Position numbers and translations under genes: made by a program. A stretch of 52,180 nt of DNA from positions 1 through 52,180 of the forward strand of contig NZ_FWWV01000010.1 of assembly GCF_900176075.1 (NCBI RefSeq), in the 5' to 3' direction. The notes under the pieces are model-generated. The model was not told where the DNA came from. It did no database searches and worked only from the letters and a program-made list of their open reading frames with translations. Below, in pieces: positions 45,181 through 52,180 of this stretch; position 1 is the stretch's first letter; each line of letters begins with the position of its first letter. Source of the stretch: Pasteurella testudinis DSM 23072. GTDB lineage: Bacteria; Pseudomonadota; Gammaproteobacteria; Enterobacterales; Pasteurellaceae.

Positions 45181-45867
45181 CTAAAGTTCGTATTGTAAAT
45201 TTGAGGTATAACAAAAATTTTGTAAAATTTCAGCAGTAAAGTTTTTTCTTAAGTAAAAGCCGAGCGGCAAGGTTCTGATCGGCTGTCCCTGAGCGTCATA
45301 ACCAAGCGTTTGCGCTTTGCTGTTGGCGCCTTTGGGACGGAGTTGCAGCACTTCGCCAATGGTGGCGTTAATCTTATCAATCTCACCCAAGACAATTAAA
45401 TCCATCAATTCTTCCCAATCTTGTGCCAAACGGGCTTCTTGCGCCGCATCGGGCTGCCATAAAATCGGCGAACCGACGCGGCGTTCCGCCAAAGGAATCG
45501 CTCTTTCGCCCTCGACCGGAATCCACAGGACTTTTTGCAGTTTATAGCGCACATGACAATTCTGCCACACTACGCCACTGTTGTGAGTGAGCGGCGCCAA
45601 ACTGACAAAGGTGGTTTCTAACGGATAACCTTGCCGGTTGACCGGAATGGTTTTCAGCTCAATGCCGAGTGCCGAAAAATCCTGCTGCGGTTTGCTGCCG
45701 GCTTCCGCTCCAAGTGCGGTTTCCAGCAACATTCCAACCCAACCTTTGTTGCGTTTTAAATCTTGCGGCATGCTCAAACCCAGTTCCGCCGCAATATCGG
45801 CAAAGCGCAATCCTGCCAGCCGGCGGGCACGTTGCAACAATTGCGATTCCGATTGTGGAGTTGCCAT
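45181..45867 (-). CDS. mutH: DNA mismatch repair endonuclease MutH
   Basis: The 228-aa protein is the hemimethylated-GATC nickase of methyl-directed mismatch repair. The active-site pattern D-x6-E-x-K is seen in [14 protein letters not shown]. The MutL-interacting region and C-terminal YLRKNFT are present. Its length equals E. coli MutH (229 aa). Its presence implies Dam methylation of GATC in this organism. It is divergent from rppH across a 691-bp gap, the same gene pair that flanks E. coli DARS2. Confidence 0.96.
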   Translation of the reverse strand: MATPQSESQLLQRARRLAGLRFADIAAELGLSMPQDLKRNKGWVGMLLETALGAEAGSKPQQDFSALGIELKTIPVNRQGYPLETTFVSLAPLTHNSGVVWQNCHVRYKLQKVLWIPVEGERAIPLAERRVGSPILWQPDAAQEARLAQDWEELMDLIVLGEIDKINATIGEVLQLRPKGANSKAQTLGYDAQGQPIRTLPLGFYLRKNFTAEILQNFCYTSNLQYEL

Positions 45868-46558
45868 AGATGATCCGATTGAAAGGGAAAGTGCGGTATT
45901 GTATAGCAGAATGGCTTTTCATGCCACACGCTAAGCATGGAAGCTGATCGGTACCGCACTTTAGTGTTGTTTAAAAAACAGACAGTCCAAAAACGGCTTT
46001 CCGCTGGAGCGCCTTGGATAACTTTTTAATTTCTTAATTGATTGATTTATAATAATAAAATTGAAAGCTATAAATTGTTTTCCCAAGTTTTTAAAGATAA
46101 TACCGAAACCAGTCACAAATTTATCCACAGAAAACCTGAATAACTTAGCGTGCTGTGTGAATGTTACTTTTTTGTTTTAATTGGATCCTATTTGTTCACA
46201 ATCCGGATCAGAAATGAGCAATTCTTTTTGCGCACGGGAACGGAAAAAAGAAAAAAGCTGATCAATTCGCCGTTTGTCGAAGTTATCGGCAGATCGAAAG
46301 CGTGCCTTGAGCCAACAGGGATCGTTTCGGCTTTGTTATTTTTAGACAACAATTCTTCCTGAGATTACACACAGAGTTATCCACAGATGGTATTCAATTG
46401 ATCGGATAATTGTTGCTTTGGCAGTGGGTTTTTGTTTTCTAGCGGCGGCAAGTTCCCAAGCGAAACCACTCTTTTATCGGTTGTGGTTGTATCGTTTCCG
46501 ATATTATGAAACAATCAATCCCATTTACAGAAATTCAGAAGAGTTAAGGGGATCGACC
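45868..46558. other. Long mutH-rppH intergenic region
   Basis: This 691-bp gene-free stretch contains an inverted uptake-sequence pair (AAAGTGCGGTA at 45888-45898, TACCGCACTTT at 45952-45962), a strongly A/T-rich block (about 46020-46110), and a right half with DnaA boxes and clustered GATC sites. No convincing ORF or RNA gene is seen. The open frame upstream of rppH from 46418 has no ribosome-binding site. Confidence 0.7.
46121..46385 (+). promoter_or_regulatory. DARS2-like cluster of DnaA boxes
   Basis: Two perfect DnaA boxes, TTATCCACA, lie at 46121-46129 and 46377-46385. One-mismatch boxes are TTGTTCACA (46192-46200) and TTACACACA (46365-46373), the latter three bases from the second perfect box. 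A weaker inverted box is TGTGAATGT (46156-46164). Six GATC sites fall in about 220 bp. E. coli DARS2, which reactivates DnaA-ADP to DnaA-ATP, lies in this same mutH-rppH (ygdP) gap. The boxes are seen; function is inferred from synteny. Confidence 0.7.
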
Positions 46559-47233
46559 GTGATCGATTTCGATGGTTACCGGCCGAACGTTGGAATTATT
46601 ATCAGCAATCAGCAGGGGCAGGTATTATGGGCCAAGCGCTGTGGACAAAATTCGTGGCAGTTTCCCCAAGGGGGAATCAATAACGGTGAAACGCCGGAGC
46701 AGGCAATGTATCGCGAGTTGTACGAAGAGGTCGGTTTGAGCCGTCAAGATGTGAAAATTTTGGCGGTTTCGAAAGGCTGGTTGCGTTATAAGCTGCCGAA
46801 GCGTTTGGTTCGCAACGACAGCAATCCGGTCTGTATCGGGCAAAAACAGCGCTGGTTTTTATTGGCGTTGATCAGCGATGAAAACAATATCAATATGCAG
46901 GCAACCAAAAATCCCGAATTTGACGGCTGGCGCTGGGTCAGCTACTGGTATCCTGTGCGTCAAGTCATTTCGTTCAAGCGCGAAGTTTACCGCAAAGTCA
47001 TGAAAGAGTTTGCGGCGGTGATCATGGTGCAGCCTGACAAGGCGAGTGCGGCCGGCAAATCCCATCAGCAGAAAAATTATCGTCCGCATGCCAAGGACTC
47101 GTCAAACCACGAAAATTCCCCAACGCCAAATCCAACGCCAAATAAGGCGAATACCGGCAAAACGGGGCAGCGTTATCAACGCAGATTCAATAATAAAAGA
47201 GCGGTTCAGCAGAAGGGAGAAAAACGCCGATGA
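46559..47233 (+). CDS. rppH: RNA pyrophosphohydrolase
   Basis: The 224-aa Nudix hydrolase removes pyrophosphate from 5'-triphosphate mRNA and starts decay. The Nudix box is [23 protein letters not shown], and the N-terminus (V/M)[14 protein letters not shown] is diagnostic. The start is a GTG at 46559 with AAGGGG 7 bp upstream, matching the family's start; a longer frame from 46418 is rejected. The C-terminus carries a ~60-residue tail, basic and low in complexity ([20 protein letters not shown]), absent from the 176-aa E. coli protein. It overlaps the next gene by 4 bp. Confidence 0.94.
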   Translation: MIDFDGYRPNVGIIISNQQGQVLWAKRCGQNSWQFPQGGINNGETPEQAMYRELYEEVGLSRQDVKILAVSKGWLRYKLPKRLVRNDSNPVCIGQKQRWFLLALISDENNINMQATKNPEFDGWRWVSYWYPVRQVISFKREVYRKVMKEFAAVIMVQPDKASAAGKSHQQKNYRPHAKDSSNHENSPTPNPTPNKANTGKTGQRYQRRFNNKRAVQQKGEKRR

Positions 47234-48021
47234 TGGTATTTGTGATAGGTTGTTTGCTGACCGGTGCACTTGCCGGTTTTCTTGCCGGCTTGTTCGGTAT
47301 CGGCGGCGGCTTGGTGATTGTGCCGGTTTTGGTGTATTTGCTGCCGAAAATCGGTGTGCCGGACGCATTGTCAATGACGGTGGCGTTGGGCAGCTCTTTT
47401 GCCACCATTGTGATCACCGCCTTTTCTTCGGCACATCGTCATCACAAGTTGGGCAATGTTGATTGGCAGGCGGCGAAATATCTGATTCCGTCACTGATGA
47501 TCTCGGTGTTTATCGCCGGTTTGTTTATCAGCCGGTTGCCAAAAAGCGTGACCAGTAAAGTTTTTGCGGTGATGGTGCTGTATTTGGCGGCAAAAATGGT
47601 GCTGTCGATCAAACGGCAAACCGGCAACCGCCCTTTGACGGCCAAAAACGGCATTATCGGCGGCACGTTAATCGGCATCGTATCCAGTTTTGCCGGCATT
47701 GCCGGCGGCGCATTTATCGTACCGTTTTTAAACGCACGGGGAATCGAAATAAAAAAAGCGATTGGCACATCTTCATTTTGCGGCGCATTGTTGGGCTTAT
47801 CGGGTATGATCAGTTTTATCGTCAGCGGTTGGGGATTATCTGATCTACCGCCTTATTCGATCGGCTATATCTATTTGCCGGCGGTGTTGCTGATTACGCT
47901 CGTTTCCTTTTTCACCTCAAAACTGGGCGCGGATATGACCACTAAATTGCCGGTGCCGACCTTGAAAAAAGCGTTTGCGCTTTGGCTGTGCATTATCGCG
48001 CTGAAAATGCTCTTCACTTAA
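47230..48021 (+). CDS. TauE/SafE-family membrane permease
   Basis: The 263-aa protein has eight hydrophobic helices and the TauE/SafE (DUF81) repeats: [20 protein letters not shown] (residues ~15-34) and [15 protein letters not shown] (~155-169). Members export sulfite, sulfoacetate or other organic anions; the substrate is unknown here. It overlaps rppH by ATGA and precedes lgt by 22 bp, a gene order also known from H. influenzae. Two adjacent ATGs (47230 and 47233) are possible starts. Confidence 0.85.
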   Translation: MMVFVIGCLLTGALAGFLAGLFGIGGGLVIVPVLVYLLPKIGVPDALSMTVALGSSFATIVITAFSSAHRHHKLGNVDWQAAKYLIPSLMISVFIAGLFISRLPKSVTSKVFAVMVLYLAAKMVLSIKRQTGNRPLTAKNGIIGGTLIGIVSSFAGIAGGAFIVPFLNARGIEIKKAIGTSSFCGALLGLSGMISFIVSGWGLSDLPPYSIGYIYLPAVLLITLVSFFTSKLGADMTTKLPVPTLKKAFALWLCIIALKMLFT

Positions 48022-48043
48022 TCGGCAGTCTGTAGGAAATGCT

Positions 48044-48853
48044 ATGAATGCTTATATTACTTTTCCGGTTATCGATCCGGTGATTTTTGAACTTGGGCCG
48101 ATTGGTCTGCGCTGGTACGGTTTGATGTACCTGATCGGTTTTATTTTCGCCCGTTGGTTGGCGGTGCGCCGTGCCAGACGACCAAACAGCGGCTGGACGG
48201 TCGAGCAAGTCGATTCGCTATTGTTTAACGGTTTTCTCGGTGTATTTTTAGGCGGTCGGATCGGCTATGTGCTGTTTTACCATTTCGATCTGTTTTTGCA
48301 AGATCCGCTCTATCTGTTCCGCGTGTGGGAAGGCGGTATGTCGTTTCACGGCGGTTTGATCGGTGTGATTGTGTCGATGATGATCACGGCAAAGCTGCAA
48401 CAGCGCACTTTTTGGAAAACCGCTGATTTTGTCGCGCCATTGATTCCGTTCGGCTTGGGCGCAGGACGGATCGGTAATTTTATCAATGACGAACTGTGGG
48501 GTAGAGTGACCGATGTCTCTTGGGCGGTATTGTTTCCGTCCGGCGGCTACTTGCCGCGCCACCCGTCGCAATTGTACGAGGCTTTTTTAGAGGGCTTGGT
48601 GCTGTTCCTGATTTTAAACTGGTTTATCAAAAAGCCGCGTCCGGCAGGTTCGGTGGCAGGACTGTTCCTGTTTTTCTACGGTTTGTTCCGCTTTATCGTC
48701 GAATTTTTCCGCGAGCCGGACGAACATTTGGGCTTGTTTCTCGGACAACAGATTTCGATGGGGCAAATTTTATCCACGCCGATGATTTTAATCGGTTTGG
48801 CGATTGTGCTTTGGGCGTATGCACGCCAAAGTAAAAAGCAAAGTGCGGTTTGA
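48044..48853 (+). CDS. lgt: Prolipoprotein diacylglyceryl transferase
   Basis: The 269-aa inner-membrane enzyme has seven helices and adds diacylglycerol to the lipobox cysteine of prolipoproteins. The Lgt signature [18 protein letters not shown] is intact, as are MSFHGGLIG (essential His) and HPSQLYEA. Its length is close to E. coli Lgt (291 aa). It is followed 22 bp later by thyA, as in enterobacteria, where lgt and thyA are coupled. Confidence 0.96.
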   Translation: MNAYITFPVIDPVIFELGPIGLRWYGLMYLIGFIFARWLAVRRARRPNSGWTVEQVDSLLFNGFLGVFLGGRIGYVLFYHFDLFLQDPLYLFRVWEGGMSFHGGLIGVIVSMMITAKLQQRTFWKTADFVAPLIPFGLGAGRIGNFINDELWGRVTDVSWAVLFPSGGYLPRHPSQLYEAFLEGLVLFLILNWFIKKPRPAGSVAGLFLFFYGLFRFIVEFFREPDEHLGLFLGQQISMGQILSTPMILIGLAIVLWAYARQSKKQSAV

Positions 48854-48875
48854 ATAGGTCTGAAAGGAGTTTACT

Positions 48876-49727
48876 ATGCGTCAATATCTGGATTTGTGTC
48901 AGCGGATCGTCGATCACGGTGTTTGGATCGGCAACGAAAGAACCGGCAAACGCTGTTTAACCGTAATCGATGCCGATTTGACTTATGATGTCGCCAACAA
49001 CCAATTTCCGTTGATTACGACCCGTAAAAGCTATTGGAAAGCGGCGATTGCCGAATTTTTAGGCTATATTCGCGGTTATGACAATGCGGCGGATTTCAGA
49101 AAGTTAGGCACCAAAACTTGGGACGCCAACGCCAATGACAATCAGGCGTGGCTGAACAATCCGCATCGCAAAGGCGCGGACGACATGGGACGGGTTTACG
49201 GCGTGCAGGGCAGAAGCTGGCGCAAAGCGGACGGCTCGCATTTGGATCAAGTGCGCAAAGTGGTGGATAATTTATCCAACGGCATTGACGATCGCGGCGA
49301 GATCATCACGTTTTATAATCCGGGTGAAATCGAATTGGGTTGCCTGCGCCCTTGCATGCACACCCATACCTTTTCACTGCTCGGCGATACGCTGTATTTG
49401 ACCAGCTATCAGCGTTCGTGCGATGTGCCGCTGGGTCTGAACTTCAACCAGATTCAGGTGTATACCTTTTTGGCATTAATGGCGCAGATTACCGGCAAAA
49501 AAGCCGGACAGGCGTATCACAAAATCGTCAATGCGCATATTTATGAAGATCAACTGGAACTGATGAAAACCGTGCAATTGCAGCGGGAACCGTTGCCGCT
49601 ACCGCACTTGGAAATTAACCCTGAGATAAAAACCCTGCAAGATTTGGAAAGCTGGGTCACGATGGACGATTTCAAGGTGGTCGGTTATCAATCGCATCCG
49701 GCGATTCAATATCCGTTTTCGGTTTAA
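48876..49727 (+). CDS. thyA: Thymidylate synthase
   Basis: The 283-aa enzyme methylates dUMP to dTMP using methylene-tetrahydrofolate. Catalytic Cys160 is in LRPCMHTH. The dUMP-binding [18 protein letters not shown] and the folate-site [10 protein letters not shown] are present. It is longer than E. coli ThyA (264 aa), having an insertion near residues 80-115 ([19 protein letters not shown]) as in the Haemophilus enzyme. It has an AAGGAG site. Confidence 0.97.
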   Translation: MRQYLDLCQRIVDHGVWIGNERTGKRCLTVIDADLTYDVANNQFPLITTRKSYWKAAIAEFLGYIRGYDNAADFRKLGTKTWDANANDNQAWLNNPHRKGADDMGRVYGVQGRSWRKADGSHLDQVRKVVDNLSNGIDDRGEIITFYNPGEIELGCLRPCMHTHTFSLLGDTLYLTSYQRSCDVPLGLNFNQIQVYTFLALMAQITGKKAGQAYHKIVNAHIYEDQLELMKTVQLQREPLPLPHLEINPEIKTLQDLESWVTMDDFKVVGYQSHPAIQYPFSV

Positions 49728-49857
49728 TTTTCTTTACTTTACGTTAAAACTGATAGGATAATAGCACTGGCATTTGTTTGGCTCCCGAAGTTGGCCGGTA
49801 CAACCGATAACTTTGGCAAGCCGTTAAGATTCATCAACAACCTAGTAAGGATATAAC

Positions 49858-50301
49858 ATGGGATTATTTGATTTTGTTGGTAACATCGGTAAGAAAATTT
49901 TCGGCAAGGAAGAAGAAGCCTCAAGTGCGGTGACGCAACATATCAGCGAAGACAATCCGGGCGTGGAAAATGTCGCGGTCACGGTTGAAAACGGAGTAGC
50001 CAAAATCGAAGGAACCGCCAAAGACGCTTCCGCACTGGAAAAAGCAATCTTGATGGCCGGTAATATTTCGGGTATTACCAAAGTAGAAGCGGAAGGGGTA
50101 ACGATTGCCAGCGGCGAGGCTTTGGCTTCAGAAGACGAGTTTTATGTGATCGAAAAAGGCGATACCTTGTGGAAGATCGCAGAAAAAGCCTACGGCAACG
50201 GCGCGAAATACACCAAGATCGTTGAAGCTAATAAAGAAGTGATCAAAGACGCGGATAAAATTTTCCCGGGACAAAAAATCCGGATTCCGAAAGGGCTGTA
50301 A
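49858..50301 (+). CDS. kbp: Potassium-binding BON-LysM protein Kbp (YgaU)
   Basis: The 147-aa protein has an N-terminal GLFDFVGNIGKKIFG helix, a BON domain (~residues 22-85; VENVAVTVENGVAKIEGTAKD) and a C-terminal LysM domain (~94-146; YVIEKGDTLWKIAEKAYGNGAKYTKIVEAN). E. coli Kbp (149 aa) has the same layout and is a cytoplasmic potassium sensor. There is no signal peptide here either. AGTAAGGA precedes the ATG. A strong terminator follows. Confidence 0.93.
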   Translation: MGLFDFVGNIGKKIFGKEEEASSAVTQHISEDNPGVENVAVTVENGVAKIEGTAKDASALEKAILMAGNISGITKVEAEGVTIASGEALASEDEFYVIEKGDTLWKIAEKAYGNGAKYTKIVEANKEVIKDADKIFPGQKIRIPKGL

Positions 50302-50314
50302 TTTTTGCGGATTT

Positions 50315-50345
50315 AAACCCGATTTGGCAACAAATCGGGTTTTTT
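50315..50345 (+). terminator. Intrinsic terminator after kbp
   Basis: An 11-bp perfect stem (AAACCCGATTT / AAATCGGGTTT) with a 6-nt loop and a T6 tract lies 14 bp after the stop codon. Confidence 0.92.
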
Positions 50346-50355
50346 AATGAGTTTT

Positions 50356-50405
50356 AAACCGCACTTCCCCTGTATATTTTCCGGTAAGCAGACAAAGTGC
50401 GGTTT
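50356..50405. repeat. Inverted uptake-sequence pair before tig
   Basis: AAACCGCACTT (50356-50366) and AAGTGCGGTTT (50395-50405) are perfect inverted copies of the uptake core with flanking Ts. They may form a second terminator hairpin after kbp. Confidence 0.75.
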
Positions 50406-50443
50406 AAAAAATCATCAATTATCCCGTTTTATGCGCTTATAAC

Positions 50444-50472
50444 TCGACTGATGGCGTTTGACTGGTTATAAT
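50444..50472 (+). promoter_or_regulatory. tig promoter
   Basis: TCGACT (50444-50449), a 17-bp spacer and a perfect TATAAT (50467-50472) lie 81 bp before the tig start. Confidence 0.65.
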
Positions 50473-50552
50473 CCCGTGTCTATTTTTAAGTTCGGTGTTG
50501 GTTGTTCCGCAGGGAGTAACGCCGAGAATATCTGATTTTTTTGAGGTAAAAA

Positions 50553-51854
50553 ATGCAATTTTCCGTAGAAACTACCCAAGGTCTTGAGCGCCGTATCACC
50601 ATTACGGTTCCGGCTGCCACCATCGAACAAAATGTTCGTGAAGAATTAAAAAACGTCGCTAAAAACGCCCGTATCGACGGTTTCCGTAAAGGTAAAATTC
50701 CGCCAGCAATCGTTGAAAAACGTTTCGGCGCTTCGGTTCGTCAAGACGTGTTGAGCGATGCAATGCAACGCAACTTCTTTGAAGCCGTTATGCAGGATAA
50801 AATCAACTTTGCCGGTCGTCCGACATTTACCCCTGAACAATATGAATTAGGTCAGGATTTTAAATTCAGCGCGACTTTCGAAGTGTATCCGGAAGTACAA
50901 TTGCAAGGTTTGGAAGCGATCCAAATTGAAAAACCGGTTGTGGAAATCAGCGAAGCCGACATTGATAAAATGATCGACGTGTTGCGCAAACAACAGGCCA
51001 CTTGGAAAGAGAGTGCGGTCGCAGCCAAAGCCGATGATCGTGTTACTATCGATTTTGACGGCTCGGTTGACGGCGAAGCCTTTGAAGGCGGCAAAGCGGC
51101 GGATTTCGTATTGTTGATGGGACAAGGGCGTATGATTCCGGGCTTTGAAGACGGTATCGTCGGTCACAAAGCCGGTGAAAGCTTCAGCATTGATGTGACC
51201 TTCCCGGAAGATTACCATGCGGAAAACCTGAAAGGCAAAGCGGCGAAATTTGAGATCAACCTGAAAAAAGTGGAAGAGATGGAATTGCCGGAAGTGACCG
51301 AAGAATTCGTACAAAAATTCGGTCCTAAAAACAAAACCGTTGCCGATCTGCGTGCCGAAATCAGCAAAAATATGCAGCGTGAATTGAAAAACGCCTTGAC
51401 CAGCCGTGTTAAAAACCAAGTGATTGACGGTTTGTTGGCAAACAACAGCATTGACGTACCGGCTGCGGCAGTGGATCAAGAAATCGACGTGTTGCAACAA
51501 CAAGCGGTGCAACGTTTCGGTGGTCAAGCGCCGAAAGATTTCCAATTGCCGCGTGAAATTTTTGAAGAGCAAGCCCGTCGTCGCGTGCAAGTCGGTTTGT
51601 TGTTCGCCGAAGTGATTGCTTCGAACGAATTGAAAGTGGACGAAGCGCGCGTGAATGCGATGATCGAAGATATCGCTGCCGCTTACGAACAACCGGCGGA
51701 AGTGATCGAATATTACCGCAATAATAAAGAATTAATGAACAACTTGCGTAACGTGGTGTTGGAAGAGCAGGCTGTTGACGCGGTGTTGGCGAAAGCGCAA
51801 GTGACTGATAAAGCCGCCTCTTTCGACGAAATTATGAATGCACAGCAAGCATAA
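50553..51854 (+). CDS. tig: Trigger factor chaperone
   Basis: The 433-aa protein has an N-terminal ribosome-binding domain with the L23-contact signature GFRKGKIP (~residues 44-51). It also has a central FKBP-type PPIase domain (~150-245; [33 protein letters not shown]) and a C-terminal helical chaperone domain. It shields nascent chains at the exit tunnel. Its length is one residue longer than E. coli Tig. In related genomes clpP usually follows; here an IS3-type element begins 47 bp after the stop. Confidence 0.97.
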   Translation: MQFSVETTQGLERRITITVPAATIEQNVREELKNVAKNARIDGFRKGKIPPAIVEKRFGASVRQDVLSDAMQRNFFEAVMQDKINFAGRPTFTPEQYELGQDFKFSATFEVYPEVQLQGLEAIQIEKPVVEISEADIDKMIDVLRKQQATWKESAVAAKADDRVTIDFDGSVDGEAFEGGKAADFVLLMGQGRMIPGFEDGIVGHKAGESFSIDVTFPEDYHAENLKGKAAKFEINLKKVEEMELPEVTEEFVQKFGPKNKTVADLRAEISKNMQRELKNALTSRVKNQVIDGLLANNSIDVPAAAVDQEIDVLQQQAVQRFGGQAPKDFQLPREIFEEQARRRVQVGLLFAEVIASNELKVDEARVNAMIEDIAAAYEQPAEVIEYYRNNKELMNNLRNVVLEEQAVDAVLAKAQVTDKAASFDEIMNAQQA

Positions 51855-51901
51855 TTAAGTCTAAGATTAAGTTACTGTTTTATATTGAAAAGTGCGGTCA
51901 C

Positions 51902-52180
51902 TGATCTGCACCCCAAAAGTTGGACTCCAAAACCAACGAACTAAGGTGCAGATTTTTATGACTAAATATACCCAAGCATTTAAACAACACGTCGTTGAAT
52001 ATTACCTTCAACAGCCCCAATCTATCAGTAACACATCACGCGTTTTTCAAACACCGGAAAGCTGTATCCGCCGATGGGTTTTACAATACAGGCATTCCGG
52101 CTTAAATGGTCTGGCCGTGTTGCATATTACGCAAAAATATACATTGCAAGACAAGCTCAACGCCATTGAATACGCCAATC
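51902..52180 (+). mobile_element. IS3-family insertion sequence, left end (continues past window)
   Basis: The left end begins TGATCTGCACC just after an uptake sequence, contains the TTGGACTCCAAAACC core, and has an inner inverted copy GGTGCAGAT at 51945-51953, directly before the first transposase gene. A truncated or miniature copy of this end is at 23513-23566. The right end is outside the window, so length and target duplication cannot be read. Confidence 0.75.
51958..52180 (+). CDS. IS3-family transposase OrfA (helix-turn-helix), partial
   Basis: Seventy-four codons stay open to the window edge from the ATG at 51958. The start reads MTKYTQAFKQHVVEYYLQQ, followed by SISNTSRVF and ESCIRRWVLQYRHSGLNGL. 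This is the helix-turn-helix plus short linker pattern of IS3-family (IS150-group) OrfA proteins, which bind the terminal repeats and are joined to the DDE OrfB by a programmed frameshift. OrfB would lie beyond the window. Confidence 0.8.
   Translation, partial: MTKYTQAFKQHVVEYYLQQPQSISNTSRVFQTPESCIRRWVLQYRHSGLNGLAVLHITQKYTLQDKLNAIEYAN

Noticed and set aside
46150-46362. 70-codon frame inside the mutH-rppH gap.
   Set aside because: It overlaps the DnaA-box region, has no ribosome-binding site and resembles no family; composition fits regulatory DNA.
46020-46400. Chromosomal replication origin (oriC).
   Set aside because: DnaA boxes, GATC and A/T-rich DNA fit, but the flanking genes are mutH and rppH, the E. 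coli DARS2 context, and neither mnmG/gidA nor dnaA is near.
46418-46558. N-terminal extension of rppH by 47 codons.
   Set aside because: The GTG at 46559 has a good AAGGGG site and matches the conserved family start; the extension is not conserved in known RppH.
50847-51692. 281-codon minus-strand frame opposite tig.
   Set aside because: It is antisense to trigger factor, histidine- and phenylalanine-rich as expected for a shadow frame.

Overview
The window is a chromosomal segment from a Pasteurellaceae bacterium of the Haemophilus/Aggregatibacter/Pasteurella type. The main evidence is the very frequent 9-bp DNA-uptake core AAGTGCGGT (or its complement ACCGCACTT), found both inside genes and as inverted pairs between them. 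Gene content and order agree: ccmA-I, mtlADR, rbsDACBKR, tnaCAB, pgk-fbaA and cpxRA. The genus cannot be fixed from the sequence alone. A complete-looking pectin-breakdown locus suggests a gut or rumen lifestyle (inference).

Layout. 1-346: 3' end of a 5S rRNA gene, its terminator and an inverted uptake-sequence pair. 347-9354 (minus strand): a nitroreductase, then a long, tightly packed unit ccmABCDEFGHI-mog-glnB-DMT transporter, with many 4-bp ATGA or 5-bp TAATG overlaps. 9355-11937: a roughly 280-nt leader of unknown function, a YjiH/YjiG-type membrane pair and an M20 peptidase. 11938-15902: mannitol operon mtlADR behind three evenly spaced CRP sites. 15985-17148: a divergent adenosine-deaminase-family enzyme. 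17248-23199: ribose operon rbsDACBKR with a perfect 24-bp LacI-type operator. 23200-33197: a pectin/oligogalacturonate island (kdgR, kduD, kdgF, an RpiB-type isomerase, kdgK, a PL9 exo-pectate lyase, a sodium:solute symporter and ogl), bordered on both sides by decayed copies of one transposase fragment. 33198-36120: tryptophanase operon tnaC-tnaA-tnaB, including a 23-residue tnaC leader. 36289-42692: pssA, a TrmH-family methyltransferase, yfhL, an RNase T2, and pgk-fbaA. 42766-45867: cpxRA and mutH on the minus strand. 45868-46558: a mutH-rppH gap rich in DnaA boxes and GATC, in the position of E. coli DARS2. 46559-51854: rppH, a TauE/SafE permease, lgt, thyA, kbp and tig. 51902-52180: the left end of an IS3-family element that runs off the window.

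How the genes work together. The ccm unit makes the cytochrome c maturation machinery: heme export (CcmABCD), the heme chaperone CcmE, and apocytochrome reduction and ligation (CcmFGHI). In the pectin island, the periplasmic exo-lyase should release unsaturated digalacturonate. The symporter is the likely importer. Ogl and KdgF would yield 4-deoxy-5-keto-uronate. The RpiB-type isomerase (standing in for KduI), KduD and KdgK would carry it to 2-keto-3-deoxy-6-phosphogluconate. The final aldolase and an outer-membrane porin are not in the window.

The strongest leads for follow-up are the DARS2-like region, the IS-bordered pectin island with its non-orthologous isomerase, the tnaC leader, the unclassified leader before yjiHG, and an 11-bp-TIR mini-element matching the tip of the IS at the right edge.
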